Notes under the pieces: generated by a model
The model's input: the letters and a program-made list of their open reading frames with translations, nothing else
Told to the model about the DNA's origin: nothing
Database searches by the model: none
Shown: positions 33,526 through 49,231 of the stretch, piece after piece
How the letters are laid out: each line of letters starts with the position of its first letter
How positions within the stretch are numbered: the first letter of the stretch is position 1
Program-made: the position numbers and the translations under genes
Origin: Thunnus maccoyii
Lineage: Eukaryota; Chordata; Actinopteri; Scombriformes; Scombridae
Assembly: GCF_910596095.1 (NCBI RefSeq)
Contig: NC_056550.1
Location: 23,618,001-23,682,000 of the forward strand
Length of the DNA: 64,000 nt
Direction: 5' to 3'

Positions 33526-34290
33526 TTTTCTCTAATGGCCATCAGGAGGCGACTCTACTGGCTTAAAAAATGAGTCCGATGGTATAGAAGTCTATGAGAA
33601 AATGACCCTACTTCTCACTTGATTTATTACCTCAGTAAACACTTTCCTGATGAGTTTATGGTCTCAATTGGTAGTTTCAAGTCTTCTTCAATGCAGCATG
33701 ATGTTCAATTTGTAAATTATGGTTCCATTTAATTTATATTTGATGATAAAGCAGGGCGAGGCCAATCTCGGAACCCATCGTCTATTTTTCTGATGACAAT
33801 TTAGCCTCTTGGGCCAATATTTCTGGGGCTTCGGTGTAGCCAGTGGATATCTGGGCCAAGACTTCCTCTTCCATGCACCAGTCATTGTTTACAGTCTGAT
33901 TAGCAATTTTTTGTAGGTGTCTTAGGTCCAGACGACATTTTGGCTAATCTCTATAAACAGATATATGCATATGAATGCAGATACATTCTTTAAAAAGCTA
34001 ATAAAAAGCTAAATCGTTGTTCTGAAATTGCATTTTGGCCAAAGCATTCTGCCTATTTTGCTCTCTACAAGGGATGTTTACCTGCATGCAACCAAAGCCT
34101 GCTCAAACATGATTGGTCAATAGGGTCAGCTCCACCCTCTTGTCCAAATATGGTCATGAAGTTCTGGCTCCAAAAATCCAAGATGGCGACAGTCAAAATG
34201 CTGAACTCGAGGCTTCAAAATGGGAATCCACAAACCAGTGGGTGATGTCACGGTGGCTTTGTTCATTATTTTTTTTACAGTCTGTGGTTA
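33526..34290. mobile_element. Dispersed teleost repeat (non-autonomous)
   Basis: The left part (atggccatcaggaggcgact ... gaagtctatgagaaaatgac) and right part (aagatggcgacagtcaaaat ... gatgtcacggtggctttgtt ... ttacagtctgtgg) read like a high-copy interspersed repeat I recall from many percomorph genomes. No transposase frame is present. The class is uncertain. Confidence 0.55.
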
Positions 34291-34554
34291 GGTATCAGTT
34301 TGCTGTTTCCTGAATAATTATAGTTTTATTTGACCCTTTAATTCTGGTTTGATTCAGTGTATGTTGAGCACTCTGCTAAGGAGCTTTTTTGATGTTTCTT
34401 TGTTTGTTTGTACCCGAGTGCATTAATTTGATCTTCTTAAATTAATGGCAGAAAAACAGTTTCATATGTGTAACAAGTACAAATTAACCTGAGAGAGAAT
34501 TATTTTAATAGATGGTTTCCATGTTCTTTCCATGCCAACAAGCAGGAGTTGTTC

Positions 34555-34815
34555 TCTGTAAACTGGACCCCTAAACTGACACATATTAGACCACAGACCC
34601 CCATTTGATAAGATTTAGTCTCAGGGTCCCCTATCTGATAAGATCTTCACTTTTAGATGTTTTATTACAGAAAGTGTATGAAACCCATGACCAAAATAGT
34701 CACACATTCTGTCATTGTGTTACTTATAGATGGAATTATAGTGAAAATAAGTTATTCCCCTTTTTTGCAGGGGTTCCCTGGTGCTCTATGGACACCATAT
34801 AATATAGTCTTCACT
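34555..34815 (-). mobile_element. hAT-like non-autonomous transposon, inverted copy
   Basis: The reverse complement of the element at 5045-5335, with shared phrases including agaccacagacccccatttg and gttccctggtgctctatggac. It lies between rundc3a and rnf113a. Confidence 0.55.
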
Positions 34816-34948
34816 TTAGGGCTATTCACACTTCACATATAATTGTTTCTACGTACATCTGGGAGTAAATTTAATCTATCAAAACGTGTTAAATATATAT
34901 TTGACTTCATAACAACTGAATTACGGAGGGCAGTAATTCTCCTGGTGA

Positions 34949-34962
34949 CCAGCAGGGGGCGA
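34949..34962 (+). promoter_or_regulatory. CTCF-like motif 1
   Basis: ccagcagggggcga matches CCASYAGRKGGCRS at 13 of 14 positions. It is 79 bp upstream of the rnf113a ATG and 39 bp before a second motif in the same orientation. Occupancy is inferred only. Confidence 0.5.
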
Positions 34963-34987
34963 GGTTATATTTTCAGAGACATCCGGG

Positions 34988-35001
34988 ACACTAGAGGGCG
35001 C
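34988..35001 (+). promoter_or_regulatory. CTCF-like motif 2
   Basis: acactagagggcgc matches CCASYAGRKGGCRS at 13 of 14 positions. It is 39 bp upstream of the rnf113a ATG, in the same orientation as the previous motif. Confidence 0.5.
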
Positions 35002-35040
35002 TGCGGGTAGAAAGTAGTTATTTATAAAACTGAAGGCAAG

Positions 35041-38520
<3,480 letters not shown>

Positions 38521-38582
38521 CTACATCTGAACCTTTTCCCCCACATTCCCTCTCCCTTTTGTGTTTGTCCGTGTAAATTTTG

Positions 38583-38588
38583 AATAAA
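38583..38588 (+). terminator. rnf113a: rnf113a poly(A) signal
   Basis: AATAAA 63 bases after the stop codon, followed by a T-rich stretch and a GT-rich element (tgtgtgtgtt), as expected for cleavage around 38605. Confidence 0.85.
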
Positions 38589-38653
38589 GTTTTTTTTTTA
38601 GACAATTAACCGCCTCGCTGTGTGTGTTAAAGTTAAAACATTAAAGTGAACAC

Positions 38654-38659
38654 TTTATT
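38654..38659 (-). terminator. strada: strada poly(A) signal (candidate)
   Basis: AATAAA on the minus strand (TTTATT as written), about 865 bases beyond the strada stop. Cleavage would fall near 38635, a few tens of bases from the rnf113a end. Confidence 0.55.
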
Positions 38660-39522
38660 CTTAAGTAAAACTCAACATTTGCAACACTTTGCTTTGACCT
38701 CAATTTCAAATACATGCAACCAGACAAAAACAAGCACCAAATGTAACATTCACGTTTGACATAAGTAACATCACGCCCAGAGTAAGTTCAAGGAAATACA
38801 TACTTCTATGCTCTGAAGGTTAAACTAAACGGATGTTATATTTTAACCTCTGTGCGACGAAAGTGATGCGTGAAGCATGAGATGTAGTTTAAGACTGTAA
38901 CACAGGCAGAGAGCTAAGAAATAAGTATACATGCTTCTCATTTAGTGGACCCTCCGGACGAGCATGAAACCTTCCAAGAGGGTTCACCGAGTCAGCTGTG
39001 AGGACCAGTGTGCGCCCTTATGGTGGTCTCACTGAGCAGATGGGCCACATCGAGTAGCCGTGTTCAAACAAGAGGTAGAGCGTCCCCTCTGAATATTTAG
39101 TAGCAGCTTCCCACTGATCCGTTTCATGAGAATCTTCAGGACTGGGCTACATCTACATCCACAGACCCTCCACTGAGGAGTAGAGGAGTCCTTGTTGTGT
39201 TTTGGCTCCAGGGGGGGGGGCTTTAAAAATGTGTGAGTACAATCTGTGTAAACGTGTGTGTCTGTGTGAGAGAAAGAGGCCTTCAGTGCAGTGCAAAAGT
39301 CTGTGCATATCTAGAGAACGAAAAAGCGTACAAGAGACATCAAAAAGAGGCGAGAAGGCTGCTGGCTTCCGACCTCCGAGAACAGCCCTTTAGCCCCCGT
39401 CCCTTAAGATTGAGATTTGTGTTATTTACAAGGAGACTGTTACAAAAACAAATCTCGTCCCGTCTGCTCAGAGAGTTTCTCGTCAGGATCCTACGAGTGT
39501 CTCCCCACCGTCTCAACCACTG
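38660..39522 (-). other. strada: Probable strada 3' UTR
   Basis: Lies between the strada stop codon (39523-39525) and the candidate signal at 38654. No conserved coding block on either strand; open plus-strand frames near 39200-39680 are antisense shadows. Confidence 0.55.
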
Positions 39523-42500
39523 TCAGAAGTCCCAGTCGTCCATGTCCAGGTGGCTGAGACCCGACTCCAGACTGGCCAGTCCGGAGGGAGAGCCCTGTAG
39601 CCGGGAGCTCTCGAAGCTGGTGATGGGCGACACGGGCCTCAGCAGCTCGGGCAGCGCCTCCGAGGGCCGCCGTTTGATCTGAGAGCCGGGAGAGAATAAA
39701 AACATTTGGAGGAGAATCAGAAACATGACATACTTAACCAAATTTCATCTTTTTAATCTCCCACATTTCTTTATTCTGAGAAACAGATTGTATTGCAGTG
39801 GCTTAAATTCATGATGCTAAAATGTATAAATTTATGTACATGATGGACCACAAAATCCTGTTTCAACCAGAATTAAAGCAAAAGACAGGGCTTAGTGGGC
39901 TTTCGTAGCTGCAAAGTTAAGAAGATTGTTGTCCCAGAAGTAAGAATATGATGAATGTAACACATCTTAAGTAATGGAAAGTGTTTATGTAAAGAGACAA
40001 TGTCAGTATCTTACACACCTGTTTGAAGAAAGGATGGCCTGTGAGAGTGGTGGCAGACGGTCTGAAGGAAAACAGGGAGAATATTTAGTGTCTTGAACCT
40101 TAATAATTCTACAACATATCTCATACAATATTTAAACATGCAGGCAGAGATTGGTCCACCTCTTCTCCGGGTCTCGCTGTAAACACAGCTCAACAAATGC
40201 GTGGAAGTGTGGGGAGAACGTCCGGTTGTAGGGGTGTCCTCCCGACGACGAGGAGGGCTCTCCGTTGGAGTGGCGGATCCCTCCGGCCCCTGGCCCCTCG
40301 CAGATCCCGGAGTCGGCCCCGGAGCGAGACGGTTTCAAGGACAGTTCCTCCGGAGGGATGGTGGTGGTGTCCAGCAAACATGGCACCGTCCCGTTTAGTT
40401 TCTCCAGCAGCATCTGTGAAGGTCAAGCAGGAAGGAAGAGAGCGTTAAGTTTAGCTTTCGGAGCAGTTAAGCCCACTTTCTTATTTGTCACTGAATTAGT
40501 GGTTTCATACAGACGATGTGGTGCAGAAGAACAGGCTGGGAGACGATGGGTCTCTGCTTACCTGTGTAGCCGGCATGTCTTTGAAGGGCACGTGTCCGTT
40601 GGCCAGTTCACAAGCTGTGATACCGAGGCTGTAGATGTCTGACCGGGAGTCGTAGCCCTGCAGGTTCTGAGAAAAACAATTCGCAACCTTGAAACTCGAC
40701 CGCGTTTCCGAAACCGGTTCACCGGGGGAACAGGCAGTATCGTATTATGCTTCGGTGTGGAGAAATGCAGTACCTGCTGCAGCACCTCGGGGCTGAGCCA
40801 GGGCAGCACCTTGACGCTGTACTGGGGGAAGTCGTGGACCACTTTGGCCCTCTGGCCATGACGGATCAGGCTGAAGATGCTCCGCAGACCCGACATACAG
40901 ACCTGCCCGTCTGCTGAGATCAGCACATGGCTGGCCTTCACGCTCCTACACAGAAGATAGTTAGGACTGACGAATTTACTTGAATTCAAACGTACGAAAG
41001 ATTGGTTGATCAATAATGTTAAAACAGATACCGGCTCGTCAGTCTTGTCCACCTATAATATAAAAAATCATGGCTCCAACTAAGTGATGCTACACTGGTC
41101 AAAGCCTTAATGCAGCATTTTATTCAGATCCCAAATAAAGATGTATAATCATGTCAGCTCTTATTTTGATAGCTGTTGACCAGAAAAACTGTTTTATTGT
41201 GAACTGGGAGGATTTTATGCAATAGCTTCATCTGTAAAACCTGCTTCACCAGAACTCATTAGTCTGATGTCCTATGATGGTCTAAATGCTGCGTCAGATG
41301 CCTTCTCCACCCCTATAATAATATAATTATTGGGGAAACACTGATAATATGTGTTGTTGTTTTGTTTTGCAAAGAAAATCATAAAAACACCCTTTTTTAC
41401 AATTCATGTCTGCCCTTCAAAAACTCTTCTTATTGAACCTAATCTACGAGTGTGTCTTACCGGTGCACATATCCCATGTGATGGATGTATTCAAGAGCTT
41501 TGAGCATGCCTAGTAAAATATACGCGATGGTCAGCTCACTCATACCGTCGGTGAAATGTGAGCAGATGAGATCTCTGGCTGACCCTGAAAATAAAAAAAG
41601 GTCAAACACAGATGATGATGTTGAAATTAGCTCTTGAAGTCCAGGCTACTTAAAAATGTTATTAACATACTTTACTCCTCACCATAAGCCATGAAGGGCG
41701 TGATGACCCACAGCTCATTCTCAGCTATGAAGACGCTCTTGTAGGGTAGAATACTGGAGTGGTGAAATAACTTTGACACGTGCAGTTCGCCCTGCGAGGC
41801 AGAGGAAAGGAAATTACATCTTATTATGTCAAGATGACAGACGGAGAGGAGAAGATGCTGAATCTAATTAGGCGCAAGAAGGGTGAGCTGTAAAGAGAGG
41901 AAAATTAATCAGAACGCAGACACACGAGGGGTTACATAAGTAGTCATGATGCAACAATGAGATGAAAGGAGGAGGGTTTTATCCGCAAGGAGGTCGCTGA
42001 GTTTGGATCGAGCGATGACGGCGGATTGAAGCAAACCTGCAGGTAGGTAACCATGTCGTTAGTGCATGACTCCAAGTCGATCCGTCGGATGGCGATGTGC
42101 TCCCCGGTAGGTCTGTATCGAGCCAGGTTAACAGTCATCAAGTCGTCCAGACCGCGGCCTAAAACACAGACGAGGATGTCATTTTAAAAACTATTTATGT
42201 CCCTTTTAAACACATATCTTCTATCTATAAATGCACAGAAAAATCAAAGATGTATTGAAGACTTAATGATGCAGTAAATAAAACCAAAATGTCACAAGAG
42301 GCTACTTTAGCGAAAAGTCTGCCTGTGTTTCTGCCTTTTACTGACCGATAACTGTGAGGAGCTCGTAGGAGTCGCTGTCAGGGCGGAAGCTGCCCATCGT
42401 GTCCCGACGTGGGAGGGAGGTCAGGCTCTCCCGACTGTCCTCATGGGCCTGGAGGCGGAGGGGAGGAAACAGATATAATTAAAGGTCGGCTGAGACGCTG

Positions 42501-45500
42501 ACTTCCTTCGCTTGCTACGGTGCAGGAGGACTGTGCCAAAAGGGCTTGTGAGTGACAACTGGAGGCTTGGTCATATATGTGATAACTGTTAAAAGATCAC
42601 CGAAGGACAGGCTGAGTGGATCTAAGGTGTGTTACAAAAAGGTACAAGGTGTGTTAGCTTGACCTGTGGCACTAGCCGAAGAGAAAAACAGGAAGCAGAA
42701 GACATTAGTATTAGAAGAAAAACAAGCCCGCACTGGAACTCAAACCATCACCGACAAGTACTAAAACATATTCCAGCTGTTCGTATTGTTTTTGTGGCCC
42801 AAGACAGTGACAGTATTTGTGAACTGTTCCACTGATAAATACTGTAGCCTAGGAATAGATTATGCCTTCCTGTGTTTACTTAAAAAATATTTTAGATGAA
42901 TGCATCACAAACACATGTAAAAAGTTCTTCTTTGGCAGTGGGGACTCCTGAATTCCATCAATTTATCACCGTTCAGATGATGGAAATGGACAGATTGCAG
43001 TAGCAAGCTGTGAACGCAAATGAAGGCAAGCTTTATGAGTATTTGTACTGTTTCCATGGTGACCTGTATAAAAAGATGCACATTCGAAATTGGGATAGTG
43101 CGCATCCTTGAGCCGGGGATGACATCGAGATCAAGATCGGAGACACGACTGTGTGTAAAGTATCCTCACAGATAAAACCAAGAGTTGCTCCTGATGTTAA
43201 GCCAAATGATGCATTCTCCCTTCGTGTTACTATCTGAGTCTTAAGCAGTTTACATTAAAACCGCCATGACAGCAAAGTCGAACATGCTGCGGCAGCCATC
43301 TGGCGAGGGGAACTTCTGTAAACGTTGATCTAATCACATGGGGTACTGGAGAAACTGCCATCGTGATCAGATTCAGAAAGTGGGGGTGGTGGGTGGTGGA
43401 GGGGGGTTGCCATGCATTGCTAAAGCTGAACACATGGAACTCCATCCATCTACGTTACAGCGCGCAGGGACACACGGTGGCTGACATCGAAGTGTGGACG
43501 CTATCAGTTCACCATCAACTCGACGACAGGCCGCCGGCACAGACGAGTCGAGTACTCACACAACACAAAATTAGTCAAGACTCTCAGTGAGGGGGACTAA
43601 AAAGACACCAAAATCCACAAAAAACAGAGCAGCACAAGACAGTATAGAGTAGGTAGGCTGTACCAGAGGATTATGTGCTCTCGTTTAAAAAAAGGAAAAA
43701 AAAAAGCTTGACTGTGTGCTCTTCGTCTCTCCCCTATCAGAGGCTCTGGTGAGTGAGGTGGGATGGCCCTCTGAGCGACGAGCATGTACAGCGGCGTCAC
43801 GGACTGATCGCTCATGCATACATGAATGTGCAAAGCCTCAGGGTGTGTGAATTCTTCTACATAATATAAACCTGCGCGGTGCACACACGCATGCATGCAC
43901 GCACATTCACAAAAGGCAAATGGGGGTTGGGTGGTGAGCGGGAGGGAGGTTTGGGAGGGAGGGGGAAGTGATAATGCAGTGACAGGAGTACCACACTTAC
44001 TTTCCTGTGAGAGACTCCCTGAGCTTGCTCTGGGGTAGAAAAACCACATCAATGACATAAAGACATGAACACACACACACACACAAAACAAGAGAAGGAT
44101 CTGTGTTTAGAGCAGCTCTTGAATCGGGAGAACGGGGGGAGTTTTTCCTGCAGGCTGCGGACGACCTTTGTCGGTTCGTCTGTCACTAACTAACGGGATG
44201 TCTAAACCAGCCGCTTTGTCTTGCAGGTGATCACCCGCAAAGTGACGCACCGTTATCAGTACAAAGAGTTTCATGATAGCTCGTGTGAACATGAGTCGAC
44301 TGGAACTGCGCTGCAACTGCAAAAAAAAAAAAAAGACTCTAATCCTAGTAAAATGCTTGCATCTGCATAAAAGACTTAATTAAATATTTTCTTACCAAAC
44401 TCATGAGAAAAAAAAAAGAAAGAAAGAAAAACAATCTAGCTCAACACTGCAGGCTCTTACCAGAAATTATGTAAGGCGATGGGAACACAGCACAGCCAAA
44501 AATAATAATAATAATAATGAAAAAGCCACATGCAACATTGTGCAATGACTGGCCAGCAAGAAAATGAAGATGAGGCGAAGCGATGAAAGCTTAATCAACC
44601 CCAGAGCCTTTCCAAAACACACAATATTATACTGAATATTAATGAGGTGTAACATTGCACTTAATAAATATAAACAACCACAAACGCGCTGTTGTTTAGC
44701 TTCAGGACAGCTGGAAAGACTTTGCATGTTTCATTGGCACGTTACAAACTACAGTCATGAAAAAAATGACCTTCACGAAACAGAGCAGCACTGTATTTCT
44801 CATTAAAACTGTGTCTCCTCTCTGGTCTTAATGTGACAGCAGGAAATATCACAGACAATATAAACCAGTGTTGTATCATCAGTCACAGTGGGGAATCGTT
44901 TCCAGTCAGGGCAGATTAATGTAGCTTCTGACTAGTACACAAGTTTTACAAGAAATGAACACAGGCTAGTCCAGACGTTCCAGTCTGTAATAATAATAAT
45001 ATTAATGTGGATGAAATGCAGTGAACCATTGAGGTTTTTCTTCTGAATGAGTGCAAATTCAGGAAAATGTATTCTCTCAGGAGCCATGATTGCTTTGTCT
45101 TGAGCAAGACTGACATAATTATTTAGATTTACTTTATTGAACACACTACCCGTCAAATCTAAAAGGTGCTTAGTACAGTTTACAGACTGCTGGGAAAAGC
45201 TACAGGAGAGACTACAGGTGTGAATAACTGTATGAGATGCAAGGCTAAAGCAGTTTCCCCTACTTGGCAGCTCATATTTATGGTAATTTCACTACAGCAG
45301 GAGCGTAACAGTCAAGCCTGAAAACTAGCACATGCTGGCTTAAACCCAACTGCAATCACAAAGCTTGATAACATACTGAGTTTGCGGTATCTATATCTGA
45401 AATGCAAATAGCAGTGATTAAATTCAGATTTAACTGCCGCTTAAATCTAATGCGGTTAACCGCCACGACTCAGATTTATTTTCATTGGGTAATAATGGCA

Positions 45501-47611
45501 AATAAAAATAGAAGTACACAACCTTTTTCTACACGCAAGATAAGCACAATCACAAGAAGCATTAAATAAAATGGCACAGACATTCGTTAAAAAGTGATTT
45601 TGTTTGTGATCCCCTCTGATAAATTATTGAAGCAAATAAAACAATGAGGCTAACGCTCAAGACAGATAACAGATGATTGATCGACTGAATAGAAAACCTT
45701 CAGAAATTGTAATTCTTAGAGCAACGCTTCAACTAGAACTGGATGTGTTTGTTTCTATTTGTGCTGATGAAGGGATCTAATGTGTAAGCAGTGATTCAAC
45801 CCTTTTTTCGTTGTAACCTGCTTCGCCTCGGACCTCACCTCCAAATAACTCCAAATCCCGCAGGCTCTCCACACTCAATTTCTCAGATACCCAACGCTGA
45901 CAGACACAGAGGGTTAATAACAGACATGGAAAGAAAAAAAGAGAGACAGAGAGACAGAGAGAGAGAAAATGCAAGCAAGGATAAGGAAAAGTTCCACAGG
46001 AAAAATAAACACATTTGAAAGCTGTTGAATAATGATGGTTCATGCTGGCTGCCTAATTTGCAACTGTGAAAGATTTCTGTCTCTTGTGCGGAAAAGAAAG
46101 TCATGGGAAAAAAAAAAGAAATCTGGCACTTTTATCCAACATTTCTTGTCTGTAAGCATACAGGGAGCTGACACAATACCATGAACACATGTGCAATCTA
46201 ATACAACAGTCCTTTCTGTTTATACAAGCTTATAATATTCTGCTTTTGTTTGCTTTTCTAAGTCAGAGAGTTAGTATACAATTGTATTTTATTCTGAGGC
46301 CATAGATGTTTGATTTTGTTCTACTAGACTGCATTATATTGTAAAAAACCTTTTCTGAATCATTACAGCTCTTATCTAAATTACTTTTAATGATATTATT
46401 CAGATGTTATTCCCACAAAATAATGAGCACTGTGAACCAATTCTTAAGTTGAAATTTGACACATTTGTGAGAGAAAATTGAAAAGTAGGTTATTATTTGA
46501 TGTATTTCTTATATATATCATACATGTTACGTGTTCTTAACGTGTTCCACATCTGTTCCAAACTCCTTTATACTGTGTCTATTCTAAACTTAGTTCTTTG
46601 CTGTGGAAAATGAGACAGTTGAGTGTTTAACAGTTACTTTATTCTGTTGTTCTTTTGTCTGAGCCAGCGGTGACAAATCATAGTTATGCAGATTTTTATG
46701 TGTCAACCTGATAAGCCTTTAGAGGACAGTTTTGTTTGTTCTTAATTTAATATAGCAGTAATGTTATTTTGTGATGCTACATGGTGCATGCTTGTGTGCT
46801 GTCATATACGGTCGTGAAGACAGACTGTTTCTAGCTTAGCTGAACTCTTGACTTATGTTTCTATCTGAGGGTTGTTTACTGACCTGTAAGGTTAGCAATA
46901 GATGTTTCAAATTCTGTACGATAGTATCTAAAGGACTGGCTGAGTGCCAACTTTTCAGACAAAGAAAAGATAGCTAGGTGGTATGTAGCTTTGTCTCCAG
47001 AAATATGATGCATTGCACTTCTGATTGCATTATTTGATTACACTATTTCATAACCTGACAATGCTCTCTTTGTGTGTTTATTGAGTGATCAAGCAATTTA
47101 CCACTACACATTGTGCTGCTTTATTGAATTATAATTAGACCTTAAAAATTCCTGTAAATGTATGAAAGCTTGTGCTAGGCTACACTGAATTGATTCGTTT
47201 TTTTTAAAACGGAGCTTTGCCAAATGTCCTTCCAACACTAAAGAGACTGGAACACATTGAAGGTTGTCAGATACAAACTTTGCCAAGCAAAAGAGCAAAC
47301 TGGTCTCTGATCTGCTCAGTCAGAAGTTTTATTAATGGAACTGTATATTATTGTCCTATCATGTCAACAAATGTGTCTGGCTGTTTGCAATATTAACATA
47401 GAAATATTGTGATTATGTGCTGATTTCCCTGACAGGGATTAAGTCCTTGACCAAAGACAAAATTTAATGGAAATACTGATCAGAAAACATGATTAGATTT
47501 AATCCTAGGTCTAGAATTAGATTTAATACTTGTCCAGGAAACCTGCCCTGTAGTAAGAATATGTCTAAAAAAAAAAGGAAGTACTTGTCAGTCACTCACA
47601 AGAAAAGACAT
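39523..47611 (-). CDS. strada: strada, STE20-related pseudokinase (LKB1 adaptor)
   Basis: Pseudokinase that binds and activates LKB1/STK11 together with MO25 (CAB39) and keeps LKB1 in the cytoplasm. Coding exons, minus strand: 47600-47611, 45839-45896, 44001-44029, 42346-42448, 42037-42158, 41683-41791, 41461-41584, 40774-40945, 40562-40666, 40160-40413, 40019-40061, 39523-39678; 1287 nt, 428 aa (human about 431). The first coding exon holds only MSFL and the third is a 29-nt microexon. Blocks: [145 protein letters not shown]. Kinase residues are lost as in the family: Arg replaces the VAIK Lys (about 92), HRS replaces HRD, and SGLR (about 204-207) replaces DFG. The C-terminus is DDWDF, corresponding to the human MO25-binding WEF motif. 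Candidate non-coding first exon: 48289 to about 48400. Confidence 0.96.
42449..44000. other. strada intron between exons 3 and 4
   Basis: 1.5 kb with no gene recognised. One short frame near 43120-43240 ([20 protein letters not shown]) is open for about 40 codons between stops but matches nothing I know. Confidence 0.5.
44030..47599. other. strada introns around the 58-nt exon 45839-45896
   Basis: AT-rich, with a GA-rich tract near 45931-45966, AAT and A-rich runs, and no recognised gene. I looked for the mammalian segment VSKPERIR between exons 1 and 2 and did not find it. Confidence 0.6.
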
Positions 47612-48288
47612 GGATCCTTTTGAGTGTGTTACATATGATGCCGAAAACACGTCCAGGGAATATCTGTAAAGACAAGAAGACAACCATTGTGAGGCTCTGT
47701 GTTGTCTCCTCCTGCAGGTCACTTCTGGTTGCTCCATCATGCTCATTAACTTTACAATACGAACACAGAAAGCTTTAAATGTCCTGAAAAATTACTTACA
47801 TCTGCAAAACATAAACAATATTTAGAAAAACCTGCGTGACTTTGAGTGAAGATTTATTATCAAACATATCAACTTGTTTTGCTGCGAGTATGATGTTTAA
47901 TAGGTGATTATTAAACCTTGTGCGGTAAAGTGAAGCTCTCTCTTGCGATCTCCCAGTAATTATTGTTAGTTTGAGTGATGATATATGTTTGTAAGGATGA
48001 TTTAAATTAGTGGTTGAAACCAACAACATCCACGCTTCGATATTTGGTGCCTATTAACGTGTGCAAACACACAGATGCCGACTGATCGACTGCAAACGAA
48101 ATAGTGTGACTGGCCCAAGAAAAAATAAAAATCACGAATTAAGAGAAGATTCCTCACAAGTATATCTTAGCTCTTGCTAATGGCTATTGTTGTCATGATG
48201 AAGGGCGCAGGCTAGCTCTTGCAAATTGCCGTTAGCTAAAGACTTAATTTAAGACATATTACATTATTTTAACACCATAATAACTTAC

Positions 48289-48400
48289 CAGTATAGTGTT
48301 AAGGGAAGCAATGCGTGCTCGGAGTAATACAATCTTCTAGGACAACTTATTTAGCCAGACATCCTTTTAGCGGGTTGTTTTTGACAGCTTGGTGGAGAGA
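48289..48400 (-). other. strada: strada non-coding first exon (candidate)
   Basis: A minus-strand donor (TATACTG followed by GTAAGT) at 48289/48288. It would splice to an acceptor at 47664 (tctttacag), leaving 52 bases of UTR before the ATG at 47611. The start of the exon is not determined. Confidence 0.5.
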
Positions 48401-48492
48401 GCGTCGTGTCGCGCACAAACTACGACACAACTAAAAGAAAAAGCGGGCGCGTACAGATGACGCAAGCACCGTTTGGGTCCCACTGAAAACAC
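48400..48492. promoter_or_regulatory. Shared bidirectional promoter of strada and ddx42
   Basis: CpG-rich core (gtcgtgtcgcgcac, gcgggcgcgtac) with a CRE-like tgacgcaa, no TATA box, between the strada first exon on one side and the ddx42 first exon (donor at 48520/48521, aaaacag followed by gtaaat) on the other. Confidence 0.55.
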
Positions 48493-48520
48493 AGGAGCTT
48501 GTGGCGGTATTAGAAAACAG
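48490..48520 (+). other. ddx42: ddx42 non-coding first exon, end (candidate)
   Basis: Ends ttagaaaacag before the donor gtaaat at 48521. The next exon begins at 49931 (tcttacag acceptor), seven bases before the ATG. The 5' limit is not determined. Confidence 0.5.
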
Positions 48521-49231
48521 GTAAATAAAGCTTGTCAGCCACCGTTACAAAAATAATTAACACATTTAGTCAACAAAATATGTTATCATGTAACGCGCGG
48601 GGTTTTGAAAGGCACCTTAACTACGCTGAATTCGCGGTAAAGTGTCGATAATAGCCGCGCACACCCACCTCTCGGCCTCGCTTTGCGGCCTTCAGCTAGC
48701 TATCACTAACGTACTGCAAGATGTTGGTTATATTGTTGATATTAAAAGTGTTTGTCGTCAAAGTGCGTTAATGTTAAGTAGCCACCCTGAGCCAGTAGCT
48801 GTCTCCCATTGCTTTTCTGCTAATATATATTTATCAAAGTGCTAACTAGCTTGATGCTGGTTACGTCAATTTCTTAAGCGATATCAAACATCCTCTCTTG
48901 CAGAACTCTATTCATAAATCGGGAGGTTAAATTGCAACATTATGTTTGCTTAATTTATAACTTTCACTTATGTCTAGCTATGTATTCAATATGTTGTTTA
49001 GCCAATGCTGCTCTCCTCTTTGTAGCTAACTTTCTGCGGTGGAGGGAGTCCCAGTGAATACAAAGCGAAAGTATCTGAAAGGTTGTTTTGATGATTAAAA
49101 AAAAATATATCTCATGTATTTGGCCCACTGACTGATAATAGGCAGTGGGATCTTCTGAGTCATTAACTACCAAAATACCGCAGACTTAAGTGGTCCGTGG
49201 TTATATGCCACATTTAGGGGATGTATCCATT

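Noticed and set aside
39233-39682. 149-codon plus-strand ORF antisense to the strada last exon
   Set aside because: The minus strand encodes the conserved STRADA C-terminus here.
43090-43590. Possible retrogene in a strada intron (frame with [14 protein letters not shown])
   Set aside because: Only about 40 codons between stops, no recognisable family and no extension on either side.
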